Origin: Butyrivibrio sp. YAB3001
Lineage (GTDB): Bacteria > Bacillota > Clostridia > Lachnospirales > Lachnospiraceae
Direction: 5' to 3'
Assembly: GCF_900112195.1 (NCBI RefSeq)
Contig: NZ_FOKR01000002.1
Coordinates: forward strand, 280,134-344,133
Length of the DNA stretch: 64,000 bases
Shown here: positions 36,321 to 45,364 of the stretch, piece after piece
Layout of the letters: each line of letters opens with the position of its first letter
Numbering within the stretch: position 1 is the first letter of the stretch
Program-made: the position numbers and the translations under genes
Notes under the pieces: generated by a model
The model's database searches: none
What the model saw: only the letters and a program-made list of their open reading frames with translations
Told to the model about the DNA's origin: nothing

Positions 36321-37487
36321 TTACAATCTTGATTTAAAATCTTCGTATCCAAAGGAACGTATTAAATCCACTTCACCATTTTCATGAAGAATATCAATGT
36401 CAGGAAGTGGCATACCATTAAAGGTATTATTTTTCACCATGCTGTAAATAGCCATATCTTCAAATACAAGTCTGTCTCCGATTCTTTTCTCTTCGGCAAA
36501 ACTGTAATCGCCAATAATATCGCCGGCAAGGCAGGTTCTTGAAGACAATCTGTAGGTATAGTTCATCTCGCCCGGTTCCTCACCATCTCTAAGCGGTGGC
36601 CTGTAAGGCATCTCTAGAACATCCGGCATATGACAGGCAGCAGAGGTATCAAGAATAAGAACAGGCATTGCATCTGTTGCGATAATATCCATAACGGTAG
36701 TAACAAGATATCCTGCATCGAGCGCAATTGCTTCTCCCGGCTCAAGATATACTTCAATACCATACTTTGCTCTGATACTTTTAATTAAATTGATAAGCCC
36801 GTCAACATCATAATCCTCTCTTGAAATATGATGTCCGCCACCAAGATTAAGCCATTTAATCTTGTATAAATACTTCCCAAATTTCTTTTCGAAGACCTCA
36901 AAAGTGTCCTTTAACGGCTCAAAGCCCTGCTCACACAAAGTATGAAAATGAAGTCCCTCTACCAGTGACGGCAATTCCTCCGGCATATCCTTCAATCTGA
37001 TTCCAAGTCTGGAACCTGCAGAACATGGATCATAAATATCATGATCTTCCTGTGTGCTATACTCAGGGTTTATCCTAAGTCCCACAGAAAGCTTCCCTTC
37101 ATTTACAGCTCTTTCCCAAGCACTTCTGTGATGTTCAAGCTGAGACAATGAATTAAACACCATGTGATCACAGATCTCACATAGTTCCTTCATCTCTTCA
37201 TCGCCAAAAGCAGGCTCATAAACGTGATTCTCAATTTTTCGCCCTGAATCATTTTGTACATTTACAAGCTCCTCATAAGCAAGTTTGGCCTCATATAATC
37301 CGGATGCTGTTGCACCTGACAGATATTTTCCAATCAGGGGATAGGTTTGATAGATTGAATATGCTTTTTGCGCCAAAAGAATTTTTGCGCCGGATTCTTT
37401 CTGAACTCTGTCCAGAATCTCTAGATTTTCACGAAGTTTCTTTTCATCAATAACATAAGCCGGTGTCTTAATCTCGTTAAAGTTCAT
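36321..37487 (-). CDS. nspC: Carboxynorspermidine decarboxylase
   Basis: 388 residues from the ATG ending at 37487, which follows GGGGGC. It is a PLP enzyme of alanine-racemase fold that decarboxylates carboxyspermidine or carboxynorspermidine. The PLP Lys lies in AKILLAQKAYSIYQTYP. Family segments are SGATASGLYEAKLAYEE, LRINPEYSTQEDHDIYDPCSAGSRLGI, HFHTLCEQ, LNLGGGHHISREDYD, YLEPGEAIALDAGYLVT and DTSAACHMPDVLEMPYRPPL. It works right after the dehydrogenase encoded upstream. The surrounding agmatine and putrescine genes make carboxyspermidine the likely substrate. Confidence 0.95.
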   Translation of the reverse strand: MNFNEIKTPAYVIDEKKLRENLEILDRVQKESGAKILLAQKAYSIYQTYPLIGKYLSGATASGLYEAKLAYEELVNVQNDSGRKIENHVYEPAFGDEEMKELCEICDHMVFNSLSQLEHHRSAWERAVNEGKLSVGLRINPEYSTQEDHDIYDPCSAGSRLGIRLKDMPEELPSLVEGLHFHTLCEQGFEPLKDTFEVFEKKFGKYLYKIKWLNLGGGHHISREDYDVDGLINLIKSIRAKYGIEVYLEPGEAIALDAGYLVTTVMDIIATDAMPVLILDTSAACHMPDVLEMPYRPPLRDGEEPGEMNYTYRLSSRTCLAGDIIGDYSFAEEKRIGDRLVFEDMAIYSMVKNNTFNGMPLPDIDILHENGEVDLIRSFGYEDFKSRL

Positions 37488-37625
37488 CTTGCCCCCTCGA
37501 ATAAGCGCTGACATGAAACGGGATTATTCCTCCGATAAACAAAAGAATATATCCTCGTTTCCTCAGCTATTTTCATTAGGAACTATACGGAAAAACATTA
37601 CAATTATTCCGACTGTTCCTCAATC

Positions 37626-38888
37626 TCAGTCAACCAAAACAGGATTTTCATCAACAACCCAAGGAAGACCGTATTTATTAAGCATATCCATATATGGATC
37701 AGGATCAAACTCATCAGTTGTAAATACGCCGGGCTTCTTCCACTTGCCGCTAAGCACAAGCGCTGTTCCGATCATTGCAGGAACACCGGTTGTATAACTG
37801 ATAGCCTGGCTTCCAAGTTCTTTGTAGCATTCCTGGTGGTCACATACATTATAGATGTAGACAACTCTTTCTTTTCCGTCCTTGATTCCACGGAATATGC
37901 ATCCGATATTTGTCTTACCAACAGTTCTAGGGCCAAGGCTTGCAGGATCCGGTAAAAGAGCTTTAAGGAACTGGATAGGAACGATTTCTTTTCCCTCAAA
38001 ATTAACAGGAGAAGTTGAAAGCATACCAACATCCTCAAGGCATCTCATATGATCAAGATAGCTCTGTCCAAATGTCATAAAGAATCTGATTCTCTTTATC
38101 TCAGGGAAATTGCGGCCAAGAGCTTCAATCTCCTCATGATGAAGAAGGTACATATCCTTCTGTCCAACTTCAGGGAAATCATAAACTCTCTTTATTTCCA
38201 TAGGCTTAGTCTCAACCCAATGACCATCTTCCCAGTAGCTTCCGTTAGCACTTACTTCACGAAGATTGATTTCAGGGTTAAAGTTGGTTGCAAAAGCATA
38301 ACCATGGTCACCGCCGTTGCAGTCCATGATATCAACATAGTGGATTTCATCGAAATAATGCTTTTTAGCATAAGCAGTAAATACAGATGTAACACCAGGA
38401 TCAAAACCTGTTCCAAGAAGTCCTGTGATACCAGCCTCCTTAAACTTATCCATGTATGCCCACTGATAGCTGTAATCAAAATATGCTGTAAAGCCCTTTT
38501 CTTTACAGCGCTTTTCATATGCAGCGCGCCATACAGGCTCATCTGTATCTTCAGGCTCATAGTTTGCTGTATCAATATAATCAACTTTGCACTCAAGGCA
38601 GGCATCCATGATAACAAGATCCTGATATGGAAGTGCTACATTTAAAACAGCATCAGGCTGATACTCTTTTATTAATTTGATAACATCATTAACATCATCT
38701 GCATTAACTGTTGCAGTTGTGATCTTAACAGGAGTTCCCTGTTTTTCAAGCTTCTCCTTCATAGCATCGCACTTGCTTACTGTTCTGCTTGCAATGCACA
38801 TCTCTGTAAATACTTCTGTGTTCTGGCAGCATTTCTGAATTGCAACCTGCGCAACTCCTCCGCAACCAATTACTAATAGTCTGCTCAT
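37626..38888 (-). CDS. Carboxynorspermidine/carboxyspermidine synthase (saccharopine dehydrogenase family)
   Basis: 420 residues. It reductively condenses a diamine with aspartate semialdehyde, using NADPH, to give a carboxylated triamine. The Rossmann opening is RLLVIGCGGVAQVAIQKC, followed by CIASRTVSKCDAM, VLNVALPYQDLVIMDACLECKVDYIDTANYEPED and LLGTGFDPGVTSVFTAYAKKHYFDEI. The C-terminal part has GIKDGKERVVYIYNVCDHQECYKELGSQAISYTTGVPAMIGTALVL. An AGGAGG precedes the ATG. It is paired with nspC 138 bases downstream. The saccharopine annotation alone would be misleading. Confidence 0.93.
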   Translation of the reverse strand: MSRLLVIGCGGVAQVAIQKCCQNTEVFTEMCIASRTVSKCDAMKEKLEKQGTPVKITTATVNADDVNDVIKLIKEYQPDAVLNVALPYQDLVIMDACLECKVDYIDTANYEPEDTDEPVWRAAYEKRCKEKGFTAYFDYSYQWAYMDKFKEAGITGLLGTGFDPGVTSVFTAYAKKHYFDEIHYVDIMDCNGGDHGYAFATNFNPEINLREVSANGSYWEDGHWVETKPMEIKRVYDFPEVGQKDMYLLHHEEIEALGRNFPEIKRIRFFMTFGQSYLDHMRCLEDVGMLSTSPVNFEGKEIVPIQFLKALLPDPASLGPRTVGKTNIGCIFRGIKDGKERVVYIYNVCDHQECYKELGSQAISYTTGVPAMIGTALVLSGKWKKPGVFTTDEFDPDPYMDMLNKYGLPWVVDENPVLVD

Positions 38889-38915
38889 TTAGCAACCCTC
38901 CTAAAAAATATATAA

Positions 38916-39788
38916 TTATCTGGACATATCTTCTTCTTCCTGAAGAAGATCTTCTACATACTTAGGAAGCATAAAAGCCCCTTTATGAAGGTGTGTGGTA
39001 TAATACCAGGTCTTTATGCCTCGCTCATCCCATCTGTCAGGATTAAAGTCCTTGAGTGGATGATACTTTTTGCTTGCAAAACCAAAGAGCCAATATCCGG
39101 CAGGACATGTGGGAATATGTGCCTGATAAACTCTGTTAATAGGGAATACTCTGTAAGCCTTTCTGTGCATTGCTCTGCAGCTCTCTTCATCCTCATCGTA
39201 GAATGGGCTTCCATGCTGATAAACCATGATTCCATCATCATGAAGAGCCTTGTAGCAGCTGCCATAAAACTCTTTTGTAAAAAGACCTGCTTCATGTCCC
39301 AAAGGTTCTGTTGCATCATTTATGATAAGGTCGTACATATCTTCACATTTTCTAAGATACTTAAGGCCATCCTGGTAATATATATGCACTCTGTCATCCT
39401 CGAGACCAACTGCATTGTCAGGGAAGTATTGCTTGCATACTTCCACAAACATATTGTCAGGCTCAACCACATCGATTACCTTGATCTCATCGTAGTGACA
39501 AAGTTCTCTGGCAACACCGCCATCTCCGCCACCAAGGACAAGCACTCTTTGAACCTTGGGATGAACAGCCATAGGCACATGTACTATCATCTCGTCATAT
39601 GTAAATTCATCTTTTTCAGAGAAAATTATATTTCCATCTGATGTAAGAAATTTGCCAAATTCAGGTGAATCAAAAACATCTATTCTCTGAAACTCACTGC
39701 TACCAGAAAAAAGCTGTTTGCTGATTCTGATACTGATCTTAACATTTCCAGTGTGCATGTCACTGAACCAATAATCCATTTCAGCCAT
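38916..39788 (-). CDS. speE: Spermidine synthase-like aminopropyltransferase
   Basis: 290 residues. SpeE moves an aminopropyl group from decarboxylated SAM to a diamine. The SAM-binding loop is VLVLGGGDGGVARELCHYDEIKVIDVVEPD. The catalytic Asp is retained at residue 158 in IINDATEP, but the second Asp of the usual DxxDP motif is Glu at 161. The C-terminus has TCPAGYWLFGFASKKYHPLKDF and the substrate segment KTWYYTTHLHKGAF. No speD for making decarboxylated SAM lies in the window, so its donor supply must come from elsewhere. It is the second gene of the operon, after speA. Confidence 0.9.
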   Translation of the reverse strand: MAEMDYWFSDMHTGNVKISIRISKQLFSGSSEFQRIDVFDSPEFGKFLTSDGNIIFSEKDEFTYDEMIVHVPMAVHPKVQRVLVLGGGDGGVARELCHYDEIKVIDVVEPDNMFVEVCKQYFPDNAVGLEDDRVHIYYQDGLKYLRKCEDMYDLIINDATEPLGHEAGLFTKEFYGSCYKALHDDGIMVYQHGSPFYDEDEESCRAMHRKAYRVFPINRVYQAHIPTCPAGYWLFGFASKKYHPLKDFNPDRWDERGIKTWYYTTHLHKGAFMLPKYVEDLLQEEEDMSR

Positions 39789-39833
39789 CTCGACCGATTA
39801 CCTCCATAAATGTGATATGTACAAATACTCTGT

Positions 39834-41282
39834 TTATTTCAGTACAAACAACTCAGAAATATCCTCGCTCTCAGGTCCTTGCATCGAGCAGCCTTTTTCT
39901 CTAGCTGTTCTGATGTAATCAAGGATTTCTTCTGTGATAACTTCACCCGGAGAAAGAATCGGTATTCCCGGAGGATAACACATAACTGATTCTGCGCTTA
40001 TTCTTCCTACCGTCTTTTCTACAGGAAGTGATTCTTTTTCTGCATAGAAGGCTTCCTGAGGTGTCGCTTTAACGATAGGTGTCACATATTCTGCTGAGAA
40101 AAAGCTCTGCTCAGGCTTACTATACAATCTTCTGATATCAGCCAAAGCTCCCGCAAGTCTTTCAATGTCCTGAAGTCTGTCTCCGATTGAGATATAAGCC
40201 ATAACATTAGACAGATCCCCAAACTCCATCTGAATATCATACTCATCTCTCAAAAGATCATATACCTCAATTCCGGTGAGACCTATTTTACGGGTATTGA
40301 CAACAAGTTTGGTCTCATCGAAATCGAAAATGCTACCGCCATTTTTAAGCTCATTCCCATACGCATAGTAGCCGCCAATATCATTTATCTCTTCTCTTGC
40401 ATACTGCGCCATCTTGGTAACTTTCTCAAAGCTTGCAGCTCCGTTTAAAGCAAGATTTCTCCTGGAGATATCAAGACTTCCAAGAAGCAGATAGCTTGCG
40501 CTTGTGGTCTGTGTAAGGTTCACGATTCTGCTGATATATCCAATATTGGCATCAGGACCACACAAAAGGATTGAACTCTGTGTAAGGCTTCCACCTGATT
40601 TGTGCATGCTTATGGCTGCCATATCAGCGCCGGCTGCCATTGCGTTAAGCGGAAGATTAGGTCCAAAATAAAGGTGAGTTCCGTGGGCTTCATCAACCAA
40701 AGCTTTCATACCATGCTCATGCGCCAGATCAACAATTGATTTAAGATCTGAGCATATTCCATAATATGAAGGGTTATTTATAAGAATAGCCTTAGCTTCA
40801 GGATTTTCCTCAACGGCTTTCCTTACATCAGCAAGTTCCATTCCAAGCGGTATTCCAAGATTTGTATCTACCTTGGGATCAATATAAACAGGAATGGCAC
40901 CGCAAAGGATAAGAGCATTAATAGCGCTCTTATGCACATTTCTGGGCATGATTATCTTCTCGCCCTTTTTAACATGGGAAAGAACCATAGCCTGAACGGC
41001 GCTCGTAGTACCATTTACCATCATAAAAGCATGCGCTGCGCCAAAGGCATCTGCCATTAATTCCTCAGCCTCTTTGATAACAGAAACCGGATGGCAAAGA
41101 TTATCGAGCGGTTTCATGGAATTGACATCAATTCCGACACATCTATCTCCTAAAAAGCTGACCAGTTCAGGGTTTCCTCTTCCTCTCTTATGTCCGGGAA
41201 CATCAAAAGGAACAACCCTCTGCTTTCTGAACCTTTCCAAAGCCTCATAAACCGGCGCTTTTCTCTGTCTATCTAAGTTCAA
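39834..41282 (-). CDS. speA: Arginine decarboxylase, fold type I (Orn/Lys/Arg decarboxylase family)
   Basis: 482 residues, matching the short biosynthetic ArgDC of Bacillus rather than the long acid-induced forms. It makes agmatine. The PLP Lys is in AAISMHKSGGSLTQSS. Family segments are VPFDVPGHKRGRGNPEL, AFMMVNGTTSAVQAMVLSH, MPRNVHKSAINALIL, NPSYYGICSDLKSIVDLAH, ALVDEAHGTHLYFGPNLPLNAM and CYPPGIPILSPGEVITEEI. The start is TTG (ending 41282) nine bases after GGGAGG. It heads the polyamine operon, and agmatine use by the downstream aguA and aguB supports arginine as substrate over lysine or ornithine. Confidence 0.92.
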   Translation of the reverse strand: MNLDRQRKAPVYEALERFRKQRVVPFDVPGHKRGRGNPELVSFLGDRCVGIDVNSMKPLDNLCHPVSVIKEAEELMADAFGAAHAFMMVNGTTSAVQAMVLSHVKKGEKIIMPRNVHKSAINALILCGAIPVYIDPKVDTNLGIPLGMELADVRKAVEENPEAKAILINNPSYYGICSDLKSIVDLAHEHGMKALVDEAHGTHLYFGPNLPLNAMAAGADMAAISMHKSGGSLTQSSILLCGPDANIGYISRIVNLTQTTSASYLLLGSLDISRRNLALNGAASFEKVTKMAQYAREEINDIGGYYAYGNELKNGGSIFDFDETKLVVNTRKIGLTGIEVYDLLRDEYDIQMEFGDLSNVMAYISIGDRLQDIERLAGALADIRRLYSKPEQSFFSAEYVTPIVKATPQEAFYAEKESLPVEKTVGRISAESVMCYPPGIPILSPGEVITEEILDYIRTAREKGCSMQGPESEDISELFVLK

Positions 41283-41466
41283 CTACAAAATCCTCCCACA
41301 ATCCATATACGAAACTAAAGGAGTGGCATTTCATACATTTATAATAAACGTGTCTACCCAGCGTCTACTATAAAATATATGTCACGCTACCCCTCTCATA
41401 TCTAATTACATATCAAGTTAATAATACTATAAAACGCCTTATTATTAAAGCAAAATATCACAATTG

Positions 41467-44400
41467 TTATTCGTTGTTTTCTGATCTGTTTTTAGTATCA
41501 TCTTCTGTAGTATCTTCAGGGCTCTCTTTACTTGTTTTTTCTTCGTTTTCCGCCTTTTCTTTCTCTGTTTTCTCTTCCTTACTGTCGTCGTAAAATAGCT
41601 GTTCCTTGCTATCAATCATTTCTGTAACCTTTTCATTTATAGAATTGAACATCTCAGGGAATTTCTTTCTGTTCCGTCTTATAATGATCAGATTTACTAC
41701 CAGAATAACTATTCCGACTATAACAATCAAAACCAGCAAAATAATGTACTTATATATCTCACGCTTAGCCTTAACAAATTGAATATTTAGCGTAAAGTTG
41801 TTACCCTCCACGTCATAAAGGCTGTAATCTCCCATCATTCCTTTCTTTTCCAAATGCTGTTTAGAGCCGTCATCATTATCAATTACATAAACCTCATAGT
41901 TTTTGAAAACTTCAACCAGTTTTCTTTCCGGTCTGAAGCGTATCTGATGGGATGCACTTCCATCATCTGGCACAGTGACAGTCAAAGTTTCATAATCATT
42001 AAGATTAGTTATTGTCTTAAGGTCGATATTATTTGCGTTTTTCAGAAGTCCTTCGATGGTGTAATTGGCATACTTTTCAATCTGAAGTCTTTCATTTTCC
42101 TTGAATTTGCCATCCACCATCAATTCACCCTGATAAAATCCGTCATTATCAGATGTAAGCTCATCGCAGATAGTTGTTCTGTACTTGATATATCTGGCAG
42201 TGATCACCTCATCAGTCGTAATATCATCAATTTTATCTATATCCCAGTCCACATAATATCCTTCTTTTTCATTTACTTTGGGATATTCACTTTCATTTAT
42301 TGACTGGCCGTATTTTTTCTTTTGCTTTCTTATAAGTTCTTTTCCATCAATTAAATCCTCGTCCTCAAGGATAAAAGAAATAGTCATGTCAGAAAATGCT
42401 GCAGAAGCTCTTTCATCCGCATGCCCAATAGGCTCAGCTTTTTTGCTGTAGCTTATCCTATCAATTCCACCAAGCTCATCACTAATAAAAAAGTTGTCTC
42501 TGACAATTCCCGCATCATCCACATGCCCGGCAACTGCTCCATACCATCTTGTTGCATTCTGTATCTTAATAAGAGACATACAGTCGGAAATATGCATTCC
42601 ATCACCTGCGATGCCGCCAACATATGCACCGCCGTCAAGGATTCCCCCGGACTTGGATTTCACAATATAAGACAACGACCTTCCACAAATTCCGCCCACA
42701 AACTCTCCGGAATTAGAAGAAATATTTCCCATATTTACGCAGCCATATATTGTTCCCATTTCCTGAAGACCGCATATACCGCTGGCATAATTCTTCTCGG
42801 AAGTAACGTTGTTGTAGTTGGTATTACCACGAAGAACACATTTAGTTATAAAAGAAGTATTCAGTTTTGTATCCTTTATTCCTGTAATGTCGCTTTCCTT
42901 GTCATATTCGTATTCTATAGCCATTGCACCGGCAATGCCCGCTGTATCTATGTCTCCTTCCACATTTCCATAGTTAATACACTCATCAACAGTTGCATCC
43001 GTGCATTCTTGAGCTTCCTCAAGGGAAACATCTGAATAAATGCCAGTATAGTCTTTTTCCAGAACTCCATCCACCGCATCAGTAAAAAGAAGCATGATAG
43101 TATTGAACTGATCAGACATTTGCTGAAGATCATCCACAAGAACACCTGTCGCATTGTTAAGCTCAGAGCTTAAGATTCCAAAGTTATCGTTCATTCCCTT
43201 CATGTTATCGACAAATGCTGTGGTATGCATTTTATATTCATCACTAAATTGCGGAAAAGCAATGCTATCTCTCCCGGCAACATCCCCAAGTATTGATCTG
43301 GTCTGATTTCCTGCTTCCTTAAGCTCCCCTGCAGCGCTTTCAAGAGAATTCATAGCCTTAACCGCATCCTGCCTCACATCGTTTGCTGCAAGAGGAATAT
43401 AATTCTCAGCTATTGTCAAAAGAGTGGATGTGGCACTTTCCATATCCTCATCAAAAAAGTAGATGTTATTTAGTGCATCGTATCCCGTTCTGCTGCTATC
43501 TGTTGGATTAACCCATCTTTCTTTTGCATAGGTATTTGCTGCCTGTTCTGCCTTAAGCTTTGCATTCGAAGAAAGCGCCGCATCAGTGGCATTCCTTGCA
43601 AGTTTATCTCCGGTATCAAGCACTGGAAATTCTGCATCATCAGAAGCATGCTTCCAAACACCACTTTCCGCAAACTTCTCACCATTTTCTATAAACCCAA
43701 ATATTGCGGCATGGCTTGCATCGTCATGGGTATTGTCATAGGCAGTATTCCAGCCCGTATAATCGGCAACTGTTCCGTCAGAGAGGTAAAAATCTATTGC
43801 ATCAACCGCATCTACAGCCGCTTTTTCTATTCCTCCATTGTAAATATAGTAATTGTAAAAAGGTGTTTTTGCCCTTTTTAACAGTTCGTAGTACTGAGAT
43901 GTGCCATTATCCAGAACACTTTTTGCATTATTGTACTGTTCCAGCGTATCTCCATCTAAATAGCTCTCAATTTCAAGATGTGAAACTGCATCTTTTATGT
44001 TTTGTGCAGAATCCCCTGCATTACCGATGGCATTTACCGTATGGTCCATTGCGCCGCCATCTTTTGACGCCTCCTCCATAACATAATCAACTCTCGAAAA
44101 AGCTTCAGAAGCAGCACCCGAAATACCGTTTGCATAATCTATGGTTCCGTCTGCAATAAACTTTACCTCGGTCAGTGCTCCATCTGTAAACTGTTGAATA
44201 TTTGAAAGTCTGTTTGTAATAGTTGCAGACTGATTCTTGGTATCTCTAAGTGTTGCTGTGACATAATCATGAAGCTTACCGATAGCTTCTGAAAGCTGAT
44301 ACGCGATGTCTGTACTAAGATCAACAGTTATATAAGGCTCAGCCTGGCCTACTATGCCTCCGACATCTTTTCGTCCAAGGATACTGCCAGTGTTAGTGCA

Positions 44401-45363
44401 TTTGTACATATATCCGGACTGTCTTCCAGCTATGCCTCCGACGTTATATCCCACATGCTCGTAGCCAATATCACCTATATTTATACAATTTGTAATGATG
44501 CCTATAGAATTACCTGCAATTCCTCCCGTATCCGATGCTGTCACATCAGCTTTAGCCTCTTCTGAAACGCTCTTAGAATTCTTAACAAGGGAAATAGCTT
44601 TATTAAGCGTCCCCATAGCATCAATGGTGATTGTTGTATCTTCATTAGAAGTATTGATCATAGCCTCATTGGTACAATCACTGATATTACCCATATTCAA
44701 ACCGCAAATACCGCCGGTAAAATGTACTCCGTGAACATACCCTTCAGCGGAGCAATTCTCAATTACTCCCGAAAGCTGGTTTGTTCCTGTGATAGCGCCT
44801 ACATAATCGTTGCCGGTTATAACGCCCTTGAAATTGCATTTAATAATCCGTCCATAATTATTCGCTGCAATCCCTCCGAGCATTATCTGCTGGCCTGAAG
44901 GAATAATATCTCCTTCCACTTTGAGATCACTGATAAGACCACTTTTTTGCACAACAACAAAAAGACCGCTGTAGGACATATCATTGTCAATGCTAAGATC
45001 ACTTATAGTATGGCCGCCGCCATAAAACTCACCGCCAAAAGAAGGGATGGAATTAAAGTCCACACCCCTAAGTGAGATATCAGAAGTAAGAAACACTCTC
45101 TTATTTAATGACCAGGTATCCAATCGGCAGTCCTGTGCAAATTTCAAAAAATCATCCACACTACTTATGGTTATTTCTTCTTTTTCTTCAGGAATTTCAG
45201 ACTCTATCTGCTCCTTGATATCTGCATCCACATCTGTCTCATTCTCTATTGCAATTTCCTGCGCTCCGGTTGTGATTTCTTCCCCTGTTTCAGCCATAAC
45301 AGATAATGCCGGAGTTGTAAAAAATATCGTTCCAAGAAAAAATGCGCATATTCTCTTTTTCAT
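41467..45363 (-). CDS. Large surface-anchored beta-helix/coiled-coil protein
   Basis: 1298 residues from the ATG ending at 45363 with GGGGAG upstream. The order is: signal peptide (ICAFFLGTIFFTTPALSVMA); GLUG-like beta-helix rungs (about 75-345) such as GGIAGNSIGIITNCINIGD and GGIVGQAEPYITVDL; a long helical, coiled-coil region (about 350-800); a second beta-helix block with DECINYGNVEGDIDTAGIAG and GEFVGGICGRS; a beta-rich domain; a transmembrane helix (YIILLVLIVIVGIVILVV) near 1210; and a Glu/Lys-rich tail. The helical part loosely recalls YhgE/Pip proteins. It starts one base after the MMPL exporter stop, so the two are made together. Function is unknown; an envelope partner of the exporter is inferred. 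Confidence 0.75.
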   Translation of the reverse strand: MKKRICAFFLGTIFFTTPALSVMAETGEEITTGAQEIAIENETDVDADIKEQIESEIPEEKEEITISSVDDFLKFAQDCRLDTWSLNKRVFLTSDISLRGVDFNSIPSFGGEFYGGGHTISDLSIDNDMSYSGLFVVVQKSGLISDLKVEGDIIPSGQQIMLGGIAANNYGRIIKCNFKGVITGNDYVGAITGTNQLSGVIENCSAEGYVHGVHFTGGICGLNMGNISDCTNEAMINTSNEDTTITIDAMGTLNKAISLVKNSKSVSEEAKADVTASDTGGIAGNSIGIITNCINIGDIGYEHVGYNVGGIAGRQSGYMYKCTNTGSILGRKDVGGIVGQAEPYITVDLSTDIAYQLSEAIGKLHDYVTATLRDTKNQSATITNRLSNIQQFTDGALTEVKFIADGTIDYANGISGAASEAFSRVDYVMEEASKDGGAMDHTVNAIGNAGDSAQNIKDAVSHLEIESYLDGDTLEQYNNAKSVLDNGTSQYYELLKRAKTPFYNYYIYNGGIEKAAVDAVDAIDFYLSDGTVADYTGWNTAYDNTHDDASHAAIFGFIENGEKFAESGVWKHASDDAEFPVLDTGDKLARNATDAALSSNAKLKAEQAANTYAKERWVNPTDSSRTGYDALNNIYFFDEDMESATSTLLTIAENYIPLAANDVRQDAVKAMNSLESAAGELKEAGNQTRSILGDVAGRDSIAFPQFSDEYKMHTTAFVDNMKGMNDNFGILSSELNNATGVLVDDLQQMSDQFNTIMLLFTDAVDGVLEKDYTGIYSDVSLEEAQECTDATVDECINYGNVEGDIDTAGIAGAMAIEYEYDKESDITGIKDTKLNTSFITKCVLRGNTNYNNVTSEKNYASGICGLQEMGTIYGCVNMGNISSNSGEFVGGICGRSLSYIVKSKSGGILDGGAYVGGIAGDGMHISDCMSLIKIQNATRWYGAVAGHVDDAGIVRDNFFISDELGGIDRISYSKKAEPIGHADERASAAFSDMTISFILEDEDLIDGKELIRKQKKKYGQSINESEYPKVNEKEGYYVDWDIDKIDDITTDEVITARYIKYRTTICDELTSDNDGFYQGELMVDGKFKENERLQIEKYANYTIEGLLKNANNIDLKTITNLNDYETLTVTVPDDGSASHQIRFRPERKLVEVFKNYEVYVIDNDDGSKQHLEKKGMMGDYSLYDVEGNNFTLNIQFVKAKREIYKYIILLVLIVIVGIVILVVNLIIIRRNRKKFPEMFNSINEKVTEMIDSKEQLFYDDSKEEKTEKEKAENEEKTSKESPEDTTEDDTKNRSENNE

Positions 45364-45364
45364 A

